A stretch of 64,000 bases of DNA from positions 1 through 64,000 of the forward strand of contig JAADBR010000007.1 in NCBI GenBank assembly GCA_009995705.1, in the 5' to 3' direction. The notes below the pieces were generated by a model, which made no database searches, was not told the DNA's origin, and saw nothing but the letters and a program-made list of their open reading frames with translations. Of this stretch, positions 8,619 to 17,938 are shown one piece after another (the first letter of the stretch is position 1; each line of letters opens with the position of its first letter). The DNA comes from Microcystis aeruginosa W13-11. GTDB taxonomy: Bacteria; Cyanobacteriota; Cyanobacteriia; Cyanobacteriales; Microcystaceae. The translations under genes and the position numbers were made by a program.

Positions 8619-10012
8619 AAGAGAGCTTGAAATTTCAGCTGAATTTCTGCTAGTTCTTTTTCTGGATCGGAGCCGGCAACAATACCCGCACCGGCGTATA
8701 ATCGCGCTCGATCGCCTTTAACTAATGCCGAACGAATACCAACAATAAACTCACTATTATTTTGACAATCAATCCAACCCAAAGGAGCGGCATAAAGAGA
8801 GCGATCAAAGGTTTCATAATGACGAATTTGTGCTAGGGCGATCTCCGTGGGAACCCCAGCAACAGCAGGAGTGGGGTGTAGTTGGTCCACAATTTCGAGG
8901 GGATGGATGGAGGGTTTTAGTTTGGCATGGATAGGAGTCCAGAGATGTTGAATATTAGAGAGTTTTAACAATCTAGAGGGAGAATTTTGCGGATTTAAGC
9001 CAATTTGTCGCAGTTTTTGGTTAATAAAGTCACTAACAGCCCGATGTTCCCGTTGTTCTTTTTCACTAGCGAGGAGTTTATTGGCTAAAAGAGCATCTTC
9101 GATCGCATTTTCTCCCCGGGGGGCGGATCCCGCTAAAGCATCGGTGATTAATTGCCCCTGATGGACGGTTAACAAGCGTTCGGGACTAGCGCCAATAAAA
9201 TGATCTCCCCGTCCATTGCCGAGGGAAAAAGTGTAGCAATCGGGATGACGCTGACGCAAATTATCGAGACAGTTTACCAGATGAAAAGGACGAGGAGAAA
9301 TCACGTCAAGAGCGTGAGCGAGGACAATTTTGCTAAATTTTTGAGCATGGATAGATTGGAGGGCATCGGCAACAGCCGCCTGAAAATTATAGGTAGGATG
9401 AATATAATAACTACAGGGATCCTGGTGAGGATTTTGTCGGCAATTGCTCGAGTTGTTTTGGACAATTTTGAGGTTATTAATAGTTTCTTCGAGGGATTTT
9501 TCTATTTCTTTTTCGCCGGTGATTAAGAGATTGGTCAGGAAAAAATATTCCGACCGTTTTTTGATAATTTGAAACTTAGGCAGGGTCAGGGTAGCTGAGG
9601 GAAAGGGGGTAGCTGTTGCCGAGTCGAAAAAAGTGAAACTGCAAAAGATGCGGGGAGTAATCTCGCTATAATTATCAATTTTAATAATCCTTTGCTGACA
9701 GTTTTCAATAAATTTTTGAGCTTTTAAAAAACGTTGTTTGCCGTGGAAAGTAGCAGTAAAAGCGATGCCGTAGCCGAGAAAAGCAGTTTCTCGTTCGGGA
9801 TTTTCCCAATAATAATGGGTGGGATAGCTAGAAGCAATCCGAGAGAGAATTTCTAGGGGATCAAGGGGGGAAATTTTTTGACAAAAACTGACGATTGACC
9901 GATTTCCCTTTTCTGCGGCTAAAAGTTGCGGGTTGAGAATAAAGTCATAGAGGCCGCGAAGATCAGCAATCGGACTATCAGGATAGGAAAGGCGAGGAAC
10001 GGCAGAAGTCAT
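8603..10012 (-). CDS. menF: isochorismate synthase
   Basis: 469-residue chorismate-utilising enzyme, converting chorismate to isochorismate as the first step of phylloquinone (menaquinone-type) synthesis for photosystem I. The C-terminal chorismate-binding domain shows KIVLAHALDV, FIGASPERLL, DALAGSAPRG and the end YAGAGIVAGSDPEKEL, typical of MenF/EntC. Anthranilate and aminodeoxychorismate synthases of this fold have different signatures here. Starts at ATG 10012. The 235-base upstream gap holds only weak short frames. Confidence 0.88.
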   Translation of the reverse strand: MTSAVPRLSYPDSPIADLRGLYDFILNPQLLAAEKGNRSIVSFCQKISPLDPLEILSRIASSYPTHYYWENPERETAFLGYGIAFTATFHGKQRFLKAQKFIENCQQRIIKIDNYSEITPRIFCSFTFFDSATATPFPSATLTLPKFQIIKKRSEYFFLTNLLITGEKEIEKSLEETINNLKIVQNNSSNCRQNPHQDPCSYYIHPTYNFQAAVADALQSIHAQKFSKIVLAHALDVISPRPFHLVNCLDNLRQRHPDCYTFSLGNGRGDHFIGASPERLLTVHQGQLITDALAGSAPRGENAIEDALLANKLLASEKEQREHRAVSDFINQKLRQIGLNPQNSPSRLLKLSNIQHLWTPIHAKLKPSIHPLEIVDQLHPTPAVAGVPTEIALAQIRHYETFDRSLYAAPLGWIDCQNNSEFIVGIRSALVKGDRARLYAGAGIVAGSDPEKELAEIQLKFQALLKALT

Positions 10013-10247
10013 GTCAAGTTTTTTGTATTTTTTGCAAAAAAACCATGATTAATGGTATGTAATCCCCACAGATGTGGCCAGAGTCAAGGCTCTCTTTTTA
10101 ACTATGGTATCGGAGAAAGGGTCTTTAGGCAGAAAGGGAGCGGGATATTTGTGGCGATTAACCTCCTTGGCAACACATCAAGGCTTAAAATCTCCAGAGA
10201 TGGCTATTATTTAAATGGGCAAAAAAATTAATTTAATAATTTCTATT

Positions 10248-10652
10248 TTACAAGTTTGTGGAAATTGCCACCACGGGACAAGTGGGGATACATTGTTCAC
10301 AAACCACACAACGGGAACGCAAAAACTTAAGACGAAAACTTTCGGGATCAAGGATTAAAGCTTCCGTGGGACAAACTCCCGTACATAAGCCACAATCGAC
10401 GCATTTTTCTTCATCAATAACGATTTCGCGACTAACTTGGGAAACGCCAATATTTTGTAATTGTAACCATTCGATCGCCGCTTCTAACTCATCGATATCT
10501 CCCGATAATTCTAATACTAATGTTCCCACTTGATTGGGGGCAACTTGGGCGCGGATAATATTAGCGGCGACGTTAAAATCCTTTGCCAGTCGATAGGTAA
10601 CGGGCATATGGACGGCTTTTTTGGGAAAAGTGAGAGTAACGCGTTTTTTCAT
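10248..10652 (-). CDS. NIL domain - 4Fe-4S ferredoxin protein
   Basis: 134 residues. Residues 1-75 form a NIL domain (ligand-binding ferredoxin-like fold, also seen in MetN). Residues ~78-131 carry two 4Fe-4S motifs, CVDCGLCTGVCPTEA and CVVCEQCIPTCPV. Such proteins are common and conserved in cyanobacteria; roles in sulfur-amino-acid metabolism or electron transfer have been proposed, but nothing here fixes one. Divergent from txlA, 36 bases away, so the two promoters share a short region. Confidence 0.85.
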   Translation of the reverse strand: MKKRVTLTFPKKAVHMPVTYRLAKDFNVAANIIRAQVAPNQVGTLVLELSGDIDELEAAIEWLQLQNIGVSQVSREIVIDEEKCVDCGLCTGVCPTEALILDPESFRLKFLRSRCVVCEQCIPTCPVVAISTNL

Positions 10653-10688
10653 TAGGATAGGATAGGAATAATTTTTGAGAGACTATCC

Positions 10689-11240
10689 ATGACAGCCACC
10701 ACACCCACCAACAAAACCAGAAATCTGCTACTGGCACTAACGGCAGTTATCCTTAGTGTAGCGATTTTCTTCGGCTTTCAAACCACCGCTAGTTCCGTAT
10801 CTTTGGAAGCGCAAGCGGAAAAAGCGACACCTTTCGATCTTGCCGTCAGCAATGGTAAACCCACCCTGACAGAATTCTATGCTAATTGGTGTACCAGTTG
10901 TCAGGCGATGGCCCCTGAAATTGCCGAAATTAAAAAACAATACGGTAATGCCATCAATTTTGTTATGCTCAACGTTGATAATAATAAATGGTTGCCGGAA
11001 ATTCTCCGTTATCGTGTGGATGGTATTCCCCATTTTGTCTTTTTAAATAACCAAGGACAACCAGTTGCCCAAGCGATCGGAGAACAACCAAAATCAATTT
11101 TAACTGCTAATTTAGAGGCACTTTTAACTAATTCTACCCTACCCTATGCCACCACTACGGGAGAGACTTCTGATTTTAATATCCTTGTGGGTGCTAGTCA
11201 AACCGATCCTCGCAGTCACGGCAGTCAAGTTAAGCAGTAA
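10689..11240 (+). CDS. txlA: thioredoxin-like protein TxlA
   Basis: 183-residue thylakoid/plasma-membrane thioredoxin of the TxlA/HCF164 type. Residues 14-31 are a membrane anchor and the thioredoxin fold follows. The active site is NWCTSCQAM with Cys68 and Cys71, and the cis-proline strand is DGIPHFVFLN. HCF164-type proteins pass reducing power across the membrane for cytochrome assembly. The cytochrome-maturation gene ccsA lies 4.6 kb downstream but is not linked. Confidence 0.85.
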   Translation: MTATTPTNKTRNLLLALTAVILSVAIFFGFQTTASSVSLEAQAEKATPFDLAVSNGKPTLTEFYANWCTSCQAMAPEIAEIKKQYGNAINFVMLNVDNNKWLPEILRYRVDGIPHFVFLNNQGQPVAQAIGEQPKSILTANLEALLTNSTLPYATTTGETSDFNILVGASQTDPRSHGSQVKQ

Positions 11241-11324
11241 GCAGTAAGCAGTTATCATTGGAAAGCTTAGGGCGGAAAGCTAAGTAGCTGGTTATAATTA
11301 AATTAAAAACGGATTTTAGCTTCG

Positions 11325-11428
11325 ATCCCCCCTGCCCCCCTTGATAAGGGGGGTGCCGATAGGCGGGGGGATCCCCCTTGATAAGGGGGGTGCCGATAGG
11401 CGGGGGGATCCCCCTTGATAAGGGGGGC
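11325..11428. repeat. GC-rich tandem palindrome array (37-bp period), locus 1
   Basis: The hairpin unit CCCCCTTGATAAGGGGGG followed by TGCCGATAGGCGGGGGGATC repeats head to tail; the TTGATAAGG phase points are 11341, 11378 and 11415, a strict 37-base period. Each unit contains two palindromes (CCCCCTTgatAAGGGGG and GGGGGGATCCCCCC). There are no unique spacers, so it is not CRISPR. Related arrays lie at 50171-50330 and 57630-57720. A few copies of the iterated CAGT repeat precede it at 11239. Confidence 0.85.
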
Positions 11429-11513
11429 ATCTGATAGTTTTTAACGCCTACCTACTTATCATTCAAGAGTCAACTATCAATCGGTACATTTCATTGACTA
11501 AAATCTTTTAACT

Positions 11514-11867
11514 ATGGCCATTATTGTTCAACATTTGACCACAGGTAACGAATATATATTCCTAGGAGTTAGTGGGGGTGAAAGTAAGAATATTTTACCC
11601 ACCAAAATGTTAGGAGATTTCTTCGCAACGGAGAATCCAGATAAATCTCGATCGCTGACGGTTTGTGACGATCAAGGCCGCATACTTTGGTTTCCCGTCA
11701 CAGAAATGATTGTGGTGGAGGTAGATGGTCAAAAACCCGAAGAATTATTACCAGAAATTATCCCTCCTGAACCAGTTCCTTTACAATTAGATAAAGAAAA
11801 TCAACCTCAGTCCCCAGAAAATCAAGGAAACATCGATGAATTTGCCGAAGATGACGATTGGATCTAG
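11514..11867 (+). CDS. conserved cyanobacterial hypothetical protein
   Basis: 117-residue soluble protein, not assigned a function. The N-terminal 80 residues look like a small beta-rich fold (MAIIVQHLTTGNEYIFLGVS, RSLTVCDDQGRILWFPV, MIVVEVDG). The tail is acidic and Pro/Glu-rich and ends FAEDDDWI. Its 3' end overlaps the next gene by 32 bases in another frame, so the two are probably translationally coupled. Confidence 0.6.
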   Translation: MAIIVQHLTTGNEYIFLGVSGGESKNILPTKMLGDFFATENPDKSRSLTVCDDQGRILWFPVTEMIVVEVDGQKPEELLPEIIPPEPVPLQLDKENQPQSPENQGNIDEFAEDDDWI

Positions 11868-13752
11868 AATTAAATATCTAATTCTAGCGGTAATAATTGC
11901 CCTATTTACTATTGGCTTTAATTCCCTCTATTCTGTTTCTCAAAACTCGATCTCTTCCTTCCCTGTTGCCGAAGTTCAAACCCAATATCTTAACGATTGG
12001 ACACTGGAATTAGAGGCAGAATTTCAACAAAGGGCTAAGCAGGTTATTAACCATTTTGCTAATCGGGAAAGTTATGGCAATTTGTGGGGAGAAAACGAGA
12101 AAAAATCCTATGCCATGGCCATGTTTGATTTCTTGGCAGGAAACCGGCAAAAAGCCCTAGATTTCCTGCAGCAGGATGACCCACAAAAACGGGAACAGGC
12201 CCACACTGATTATATAGATTATTATTTTTGTTTTACTCTAAAAGGACAAATTAGAAAATATTTTCTGCTCGGAAAATATCTCGATCCAGTTTATCGTCAG
12301 AGAATGTATAATGCGGCGAAAATTTGGACAGAAACCGACCCTTTACAACGGCCTCATCCTATCCACGGCACTGGCCAAGGAACGGGTAATGATTGGAGTA
12401 TGAAAAGACGGGGTTTATGGGTAGATAGTCGCAATACTGATAACCTGCGAGCGATGAGGGAAACATCGATTTATCTAATGGCCGAAGAAACAGGAAATGA
12501 GGCAACTCGTCAACTCTATAAAAGTAAAATTAAGCGCTACGTTTCAGCTTTATATAACATCGGGATGGGAGAATGGGATTCAGAAGTTTATCACGGTCAC
12601 ACCTTTGCTCCCTATCTCAATCTCTACGATTTTGCTCAAGATACGGAAGTTAAACAATGGGCAAAAATGGCCTTAGATTGGTTATCCATGGCCGCTAGTG
12701 TTAAATATTATCGGGGTGGTTGGGGTGGCCCTGTAAAACGTGATTATGGTGATGGCCATGGCGTAATGCGATCCCACGCAGGTCGCACTTTTTGGTTATA
12801 CTTTGGTGATACTCCCGTCGCCAATAATCGCCAAGAATTGGACTGTCTGTATCTAATTACCAGTCGTTATCGTCCTCCTTTAGCAGTGATGGAATTAGCC
12901 CGAAAAAACTTTAATAAACCGGTAGAAATTCTCGCCAGTAAACCCCTATATGAAAACTGGAAACCGGGCAATAATCAAAGTCCGGGTTATTGGGAAACTC
13001 AATTTATTGGGGCTAGTTATCAAATGGGTAGTCTGGCGGGAACTTTCCCCGACGGCGATGTGGCCCCATTTAAATTAATGGCCTTTAATCAACAAAAAGG
13101 TGTGGATTTTTTTGTGGCTAACACGGGCAAAAATGGACTAAAACCTGGCAAAAATCCTTGGGATGAAATCGGACAATATCGCAATCTTTTAATCTGGTTA
13201 CGACCGGCAGATCAAGCTTTTTTCTGGCAATTACCGAAAACTGCCAAGGTAGAAAAAGATGATAATATCTGGTTTATTCAATTAGAAAAAACTTGGTTAG
13301 CTCTGAGATTAATCAATCTTTCTTCTCCTGAAATGATCGAGATTCCTAATTCCCCTTATCCCGATGATCATACCTACCAAGCTTTACCCACAGGTAACAA
13401 TTATGCGGGTTTTGCGCTGGAAGTGGGGGAAGCGGCAACCCAGGGCAGTTATGAGAACTTTAAGAGCATATTTAAGCAAAAAAGTCAAGTAAATTTAACT
13501 CAAATTAATCAAGGCAGCCTCTTATTTAAAGGCAGTCAAGGGCAGCGTTTACAATTTACCTATAATCAAATCAATCTACTGCCGATATTAATTCGTAACG
13601 GTCAAAAGCACGATTGGTCAAAAAATTTTGCCCTTTATAACAGTTTAAGTCGAGGTAACTCTCCCGTTTCTTTGGGATGGAAACAGGGCAAATTAACCGT
13701 GAAAGCAGGGAAATATCAGTTTTCCAATGCTTTGATTCTGTCTCCTCCTTAA
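11836..13752 (+). CDS. secreted protein, possible alpha/alpha-toroid (lyase-like) fold
   Basis: 638 residues. A membrane segment lies at about 13-34 (IKYLILAVIIALFTIGF), then a long soluble extracytoplasmic domain. Helical repeats with many conserved Trp, Tyr and His residues (HPIHGTGQGTGNDWSMKRRG, EVYHGHTFAPYLNLYDF, KRDYGDGHGVMRSHAGRTF) recall alpha/alpha-toroid polysaccharide lyases and related enzymes. The last ~200 residues are beta-rich. I do not recognise a named family. AGGAAA six bases before ATG 11836 supports this start; an alternative ATG is at 11851. Confidence 0.5.
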   Translation: MNLPKMTIGSRIKYLILAVIIALFTIGFNSLYSVSQNSISSFPVAEVQTQYLNDWTLELEAEFQQRAKQVINHFANRESYGNLWGENEKKSYAMAMFDFLAGNRQKALDFLQQDDPQKREQAHTDYIDYYFCFTLKGQIRKYFLLGKYLDPVYRQRMYNAAKIWTETDPLQRPHPIHGTGQGTGNDWSMKRRGLWVDSRNTDNLRAMRETSIYLMAEETGNEATRQLYKSKIKRYVSALYNIGMGEWDSEVYHGHTFAPYLNLYDFAQDTEVKQWAKMALDWLSMAASVKYYRGGWGGPVKRDYGDGHGVMRSHAGRTFWLYFGDTPVANNRQELDCLYLITSRYRPPLAVMELARKNFNKPVEILASKPLYENWKPGNNQSPGYWETQFIGASYQMGSLAGTFPDGDVAPFKLMAFNQQKGVDFFVANTGKNGLKPGKNPWDEIGQYRNLLIWLRPADQAFFWQLPKTAKVEKDDNIWFIQLEKTWLALRLINLSSPEMIEIPNSPYPDDHTYQALPTGNNYAGFALEVGEAATQGSYENFKSIFKQKSQVNLTQINQGSLLFKGSQGQRLQFTYNQINLLPILIRNGQKHDWSKNFALYNSLSRGNSPVSLGWKQGKLTVKAGKYQFSNALILSPP

Positions 13753-13784
13753 GTTAGCTCTTCTCGACTATTTATGAGGATTGA

Positions 13785-15749
13785 TCAGAGCATTTGCGCT
13801 TGATTTAATAACTCTTGCAGTTCTTCTCCTTCGATTACTTCCGTGGTCAAAAGATTAGCGGTAATCGACTCTAATAAATTGCGGTTGTGACTAAGAATTG
13901 CTAGGGCTTTTTGGTAACTAGCGTCGATAATTTGTTTAACCTCTTCATCGATCGCTTTGGCCGTATTTTCCCCGATCGAACGCCGGGGACTACCCTGATT
14001 ATTGCCTAAAAAATTAGCCTGTCCTGTTTTATCGTAGGCTAGGGGACCGAGGGATTTACTCATACCATAAATTGTCACCATTCTTTCCGCAATATCCGTC
14101 GCCCTTTGTAAATCATCGGAAGCGCCATTAGTGACACTGCCAAAGATTAATTCTTCAGCTGCCCGACCGCCCAATAACATAGTAATTTGTTCTTTAAATT
14201 CGGTTTCTGTCATCAAAAAACGGTCTTCCGTGGGAATTTTCAGGGTATAACCCAAAGCGGATAAACCCCGAGGAACGATGGAAATTTTCTCGACCCGACC
14301 ACCTCCCGGCATGACAGCGCCAACTAAAGCATGGCCAACTTCGTGATAAGCGACGATTTTCTTTTCTTTTTCCGATAAAACCCGACTTTTCTTTTCTAAA
14401 CCAGCGATAACTCTTTCTATCGCCTCTTTAAAATCAATTTGACTGACTTTTTCCCGATTATTACGGGCAGCCAAGAGGGCGGCCTCATTGACGAGGTTGG
14501 CTAAATCGGCACCAGCAAAACCGGGGGTTTGGGTGGCGATCGCTTTGAGGTTAACATCTTCACCCATCTGGACTCGTTTGGCGTATATTTCCAAAATTGC
14601 CAATCTTCCCGCTAAATCGGGACGATCCACCAAAACTTGACGATCAAAGCGCCCCGGACGCAATAAAGCGGCATCAAGAGTCTCTGGGCGATTGGTGGCG
14701 GCTAAAACGATGACGACAGCTTCTTTGGGGCTAAAACCGTCCATTTCTGTCAAAAGTTGGTTTAAAGTCTGCTCGCGCTCATCATTGCTGCCGCTAGTTC
14801 CCGATCCCGAACTTCTCGATTTACCGATCGCATCCAATTCATCAATAAAAATGATGCTAGGGGCATTTTTCTTCGCTTGGGCAAATAGATCCCGCACCCG
14901 GGCTGCCCCGGTGCCGACAAATAACTCCACGAATTCCGAGGCCGAAATGCTAAAAAAAGTCACTCCCGCTTCTCCCGCGACCGCTTTTGCTAAGAGGGTT
15001 TTTCCTGTCCCCGGCGGTCCGACCAAGAGAACACCTTTAGGAATACGCGCCCCGATTTTATTAAAGCGCTCGGCATCCTTGAGAAATTCGACAATTTCCT
15101 TTAACTCGGTTTTTGCTTCCTCGGCCCCGGCCACATCACTGAAAGTAATCGGGTATTTTTCGCCGTCTCCGTAAACTTTAGCGAGATTTTTATTAAAAAG
15201 CAGCGATTTACCCGTGTCATCGTTGCGATAGAACAGAAACTGCATAGCGGCGACTAAAATTATGGGGGGAACCACCCAAGCGAGGAGAGTGCTGATCCAA
15301 CTGTTTTCGGCCACAGGAATCGCCTCGAAGATTACGCCTTTTTGCCGTAATAGTTGAGGTAATTGGGGGTTATAGACTGGAATCGTGGCCAAGACTCGTC
15401 CGGGGGCTAGATTAATGCTCGGTTTGCCCGCCAGAGAACTAGAATCACCGCGAAAGGGATTACTTGATTCTGGGGGATTAAGGGGGGGATTACCCGGAAT
15501 AGGCAGGGATTCTAAAGGATTTTTTAATTGATAAAAGATGACTTGATTGCCAATTCTGACGCTACTGATGTCGCCCCGTTCCACTTTACTGATAAATTCG
15601 CTGTAGGGTTCGAGGGGAATATTGGATAATTCTGAGGGACGAGGGATAAGAAAATAGCCTAAAGCGGCAACACCAGAACAAATGATCAGGATTTTGCCTA
15701 ACTGCGGCAACCGTGACCAGGAAAATTGATTATCTTCTTGATTAGCCAT
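13785..15749 (-). CDS. ftsH: ATP-dependent zinc metalloprotease FtsH
   Basis: 654-residue membrane AAA+ protease that removes damaged thylakoid and plasma-membrane proteins such as photosystem II subunits. N-terminal membrane segments lie at about 18-35 and 150-173, with a Pro-rich loop between them. The AAA domain has Walker A GPPGTGKT (244-251), Walker [10 protein letters not shown] (301-309) and the [13 protein letters not shown]. The peptidase site is HEVGH (469-473). Cyanobacteria carry about four FtsH paralogues, and I cannot assign which one this is. Confidence 0.95.
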   Translation of the reverse strand: MANQEDNQFSWSRLPQLGKILIICSGVAALGYFLIPRPSELSNIPLEPYSEFISKVERGDISSVRIGNQVIFYQLKNPLESLPIPGNPPLNPPESSNPFRGDSSSLAGKPSINLAPGRVLATIPVYNPQLPQLLRQKGVIFEAIPVAENSWISTLLAWVVPPIILVAAMQFLFYRNDDTGKSLLFNKNLAKVYGDGEKYPITFSDVAGAEEAKTELKEIVEFLKDAERFNKIGARIPKGVLLVGPPGTGKTLLAKAVAGEAGVTFFSISASEFVELFVGTGAARVRDLFAQAKKNAPSIIFIDELDAIGKSRSSGSGTSGSNDEREQTLNQLLTEMDGFSPKEAVVIVLAATNRPETLDAALLRPGRFDRQVLVDRPDLAGRLAILEIYAKRVQMGEDVNLKAIATQTPGFAGADLANLVNEAALLAARNNREKVSQIDFKEAIERVIAGLEKKSRVLSEKEKKIVAYHEVGHALVGAVMPGGGRVEKISIVPRGLSALGYTLKIPTEDRFLMTETEFKEQITMLLGGRAAEELIFGSVTNGASDDLQRATDIAERMVTIYGMSKSLGPLAYDKTGQANFLGNNQGSPRRSIGENTAKAIDEEVKQIIDASYQKALAILSHNRNLLESITANLLTTEVIEGEELQELLNQAQML

Positions 15750-15881
15750 AATTTTTAGGGTGGGTGAGAGTGAAAATGCAAAGTTTATACTAACAATTCT
15801 CTGTCTTGATCGCCTTACCGATGGGATAGGATAGAGGATGGAATACTTGGTAGCGAGCGAGCGACAAACGAGAGAAATCCC

Positions 15882-16868
15882 ATGAATTTAGTTAGCTTAG
15901 AGAACTTTCTCGATAACACTTCTTTTTTAGTCCTGTTTTTAACTATGCTGGTTTATTGGGCTGGGGCAGCCTTTCCTAGCATACCTTTGTTGTCTGGCTT
16001 AGGCAGCACGGGAGTGGCCATCGCTAACCTCTGTATCGCCGCTTTATTGGGAGCGCGTTGGTTAGAAGCGGGTTATTTCCCCATCAGCAATCTTTACGAA
16101 TCTTTATTCTTTCTCGCTTGGGGTGTAACTGCGGTTCATTTAATTGCTGAGTACACTAGCCGCAGTCGCCTGGTGGGGGTGGTGACGACTCCTGTAGCCA
16201 TGGGGATTACTGCTTTTGCCACTTTGTCTTTACCCGGAGAAATGCAAACTTCGGCACCCTTGGTTCCGGCTTTAAAATCGAATTGGTTGATGATGCACGT
16301 TAGCGTCATGATGTTAAGTTATGCTGCTTTGATGGTGGGTTCCCTGATGGCGATCGCTTTTCTGATCGTCACGAGAGGTCAAAATATCGAGTTAAAAGGC
16401 AGTTCCGTGGGTACGGGGGCCTATCGTCTGCAAAATAAGTTATCTACCACTCTTTCCGCGCCAGTTTTCATGGAAACGGCTAACGGTGGCACAACCGCCC
16501 TTTTAACTCCCACCCTAACAGCGATGGCGACTCTTTCGCCCCAACGTCTTAGCTTGGCGGAAACCCTCGATAATATCAGTTATCGGGTCATTGGTCTCGG
16601 TTTTCCCCTTCTCACTATCGGTATCATCGCCGGGGCAGTTTGGGCCAATGAAGCTTGGGGTTCCTATTGGAGTTGGGATCCGAAAGAAACTTGGGCGCTA
16701 ATCACTTGGCTAGTGTTTGCCGCTTATCTCCATGCCCGCATTACCCGGGGATGGCAGGGAAGAAAACCGGCTATTCTAGCGGCGAGCGGTTTTGTTGTGG
16801 TTTGGGTATGTTATTTAGGGGTGAATCTTTTAGGTAAAGGTCTTCATTCCTACGGTTGGTTTTTCTAA
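15882..16868 (+). CDS. ccsA: CcsA/Ycf5-type cytochrome c biogenesis protein
   Basis: 328-residue polytopic membrane protein of the System II cytochrome c maturation complex. It handles heme delivery for c-type cytochromes on the lumenal side. Eight or so hydrophobic segments are visible, plus the Trp-rich heme-handling motif [16 protein letters not shown] and [13 protein letters not shown] near the C-terminus, ending in GLHSYGWFF. Some databases call the bacterial form CcsB (TIGR03144). Divergent from ftsH across a 132-base region. Confidence 0.9.
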   Translation: MNLVSLENFLDNTSFLVLFLTMLVYWAGAAFPSIPLLSGLGSTGVAIANLCIAALLGARWLEAGYFPISNLYESLFFLAWGVTAVHLIAEYTSRSRLVGVVTTPVAMGITAFATLSLPGEMQTSAPLVPALKSNWLMMHVSVMMLSYAALMVGSLMAIAFLIVTRGQNIELKGSSVGTGAYRLQNKLSTTLSAPVFMETANGGTTALLTPTLTAMATLSPQRLSLAETLDNISYRVIGLGFPLLTIGIIAGAVWANEAWGSYWSWDPKETWALITWLVFAAYLHARITRGWQGRKPAILAASGFVVVWVCYLGVNLLGKGLHSYGWFF

Positions 16869-16869
16869 A

Positions 16870-16922
16870 TCAGTTACAGGGGTGGGGTGTGGGGAGTTTT
16901 CTCAGTGAACTGATAACTGACT
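16870..16922. repeat. dispersed GTGGGGAG/CAGTGAACTGATAACTGA repeat
   Basis: The segment GTGGGGAGTTTTCTCAGTGA followed by ACTGATAACTGA recurs near 34876 with small changes. It belongs to the CAGT-type iterated repeats. Lies between ccsA and the aspartoacylase-like gene. Confidence 0.55.
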
Positions 16923-16990
16923 CCTAACCCCACCAACAAACTTTTTGCCGCAAACCATAAATAATTACAACTTTTCAAAAATTATAAAAA

Positions 16991-17884
16991 ATGATCGATA
17001 AGAAAACTACTATTAAAAATCTGGCTTTAATTGCTGGTGTGCATGGCAATGAACTAACTCCCGCTTATTTGGTTAAATACCTGCAAAACTCACCTAATCT
17101 TATTGCTCGCAGCAGTTTTCAATCCCACAGTCTCATCGCTAATCCCTTGGCCCTAAAGCAACGGGTTAGATATATCGATGCGGATTTAAATCGTTGTTTT
17201 AACCAGAAAGATTTAGTGAATCCCAATTATCAGCAATACGAACAAAAACGAGCTAAAAAAATAGTCAAAGAAATCCGAGAAAAATCCATTGATTTATTAA
17301 TCGATATTCACAGCACCACATCTAACATGATGCTGGCGATTATTTATTCTAATCCCCATCCTTGGCTATTAAAACTCTTTACCTATCTGACTAAAATTAA
17401 TCCTGAAGTGCGCTTAATTTATCATCCCGTCAGCGAGGAAGAAAATCATTTTCTGAAAGGAATTTGTCTCCTAGCTTTTACCCTCGAAATCGGTCCCATT
17501 AACCATGGTGTCATCTGTCCCTATCTTTTTCGTCAAACCGAAACACTCATCTATCAAATCCTAGACTATATCGAACAGGAAAATTATCTCGCTGCCCATC
17601 TCGATACTTTCAGCGAATCCCTAACAGTTTACCAACGTTTAGGCTCGATCGATTATCCTAGGGATGAACAGGGTAAAATTAAAGCCATGTTACATCCTCA
17701 GATTCTCCAACGAGATTATCAGGCAATTCAACCCAACCAACCGATTTTTCTAGGATTTGATGGTCAAGAAATCATCTATCGTGGTGAATCTGAATTATAT
17801 CCTATCTTTGTCGGAGAATCTTCCTATAAAGAAAAAGGAATCGCCCTTTGTTGGACAGCCAAAAAACAAATTGATATTAATTAG
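16991..17884 (+). CDS. aspartoacylase / succinylglutamate desuccinylase family
   Basis: 297-residue zinc hydrolase of the AstE/AspA family, a carboxypeptidase-like fold that deacylates N-acyl amino acids. Zinc ligands are suggested by GVHGNE (His18, Glu21) and DIHSTTSN (His107). DADLNRCF provides the substrate-binding Asn-Arg pair, and LEIGPINHG matches the catalytic Glu region. Length fits aspartoacylase (~300). The acyl-amino-acid substrate in cyanobacteria is not known. Confidence 0.85.
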   Translation: MIDKKTTIKNLALIAGVHGNELTPAYLVKYLQNSPNLIARSSFQSHSLIANPLALKQRVRYIDADLNRCFNQKDLVNPNYQQYEQKRAKKIVKEIREKSIDLLIDIHSTTSNMMLAIIYSNPHPWLLKLFTYLTKINPEVRLIYHPVSEEENHFLKGICLLAFTLEIGPINHGVICPYLFRQTETLIYQILDYIEQENYLAAHLDTFSESLTVYQRLGSIDYPRDEQGKIKAMLHPQILQRDYQAIQPNQPIFLGFDGQEIIYRGESELYPIFVGESSYKEKGIALCWTAKKQIDIN

Positions 17885-17938
17885 TACCAGACAGCAGTTT
17901 TCCTGAAAAAAACAGGTCTAAATAAGGGAAAAGCCACT

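Noticed and set aside
9200..9526. 108-codon frame opposite menF
   Set aside because: Antisense to a strongly conserved gene, no ribosome-binding site and no family pattern.
10034..10225. Short frames between menF and the NIL-ferredoxin gene
   Set aside because: Two overlapping frames (59 and ~37 codons) exist, but neither has a ribosome-binding site or a recognisable pattern, and they contradict each other.
11230..11430. Open frame with PPIGTPLIKG repeats on the minus strand
   Set aside because: It is only the translation of the 37-base tandem palindromes and has no independent coding signal. The same applies to frames at 50151-50360 and to the N-terminal extension of the EcfT-type gene.
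14692..15174. 160-codon frame on the strand opposite ftsH
   Set aside because: It lies fully within the ftsH coding region and reads as low-complexity Ser/Pro/Ala-rich sequence typical of an antisense shadow.
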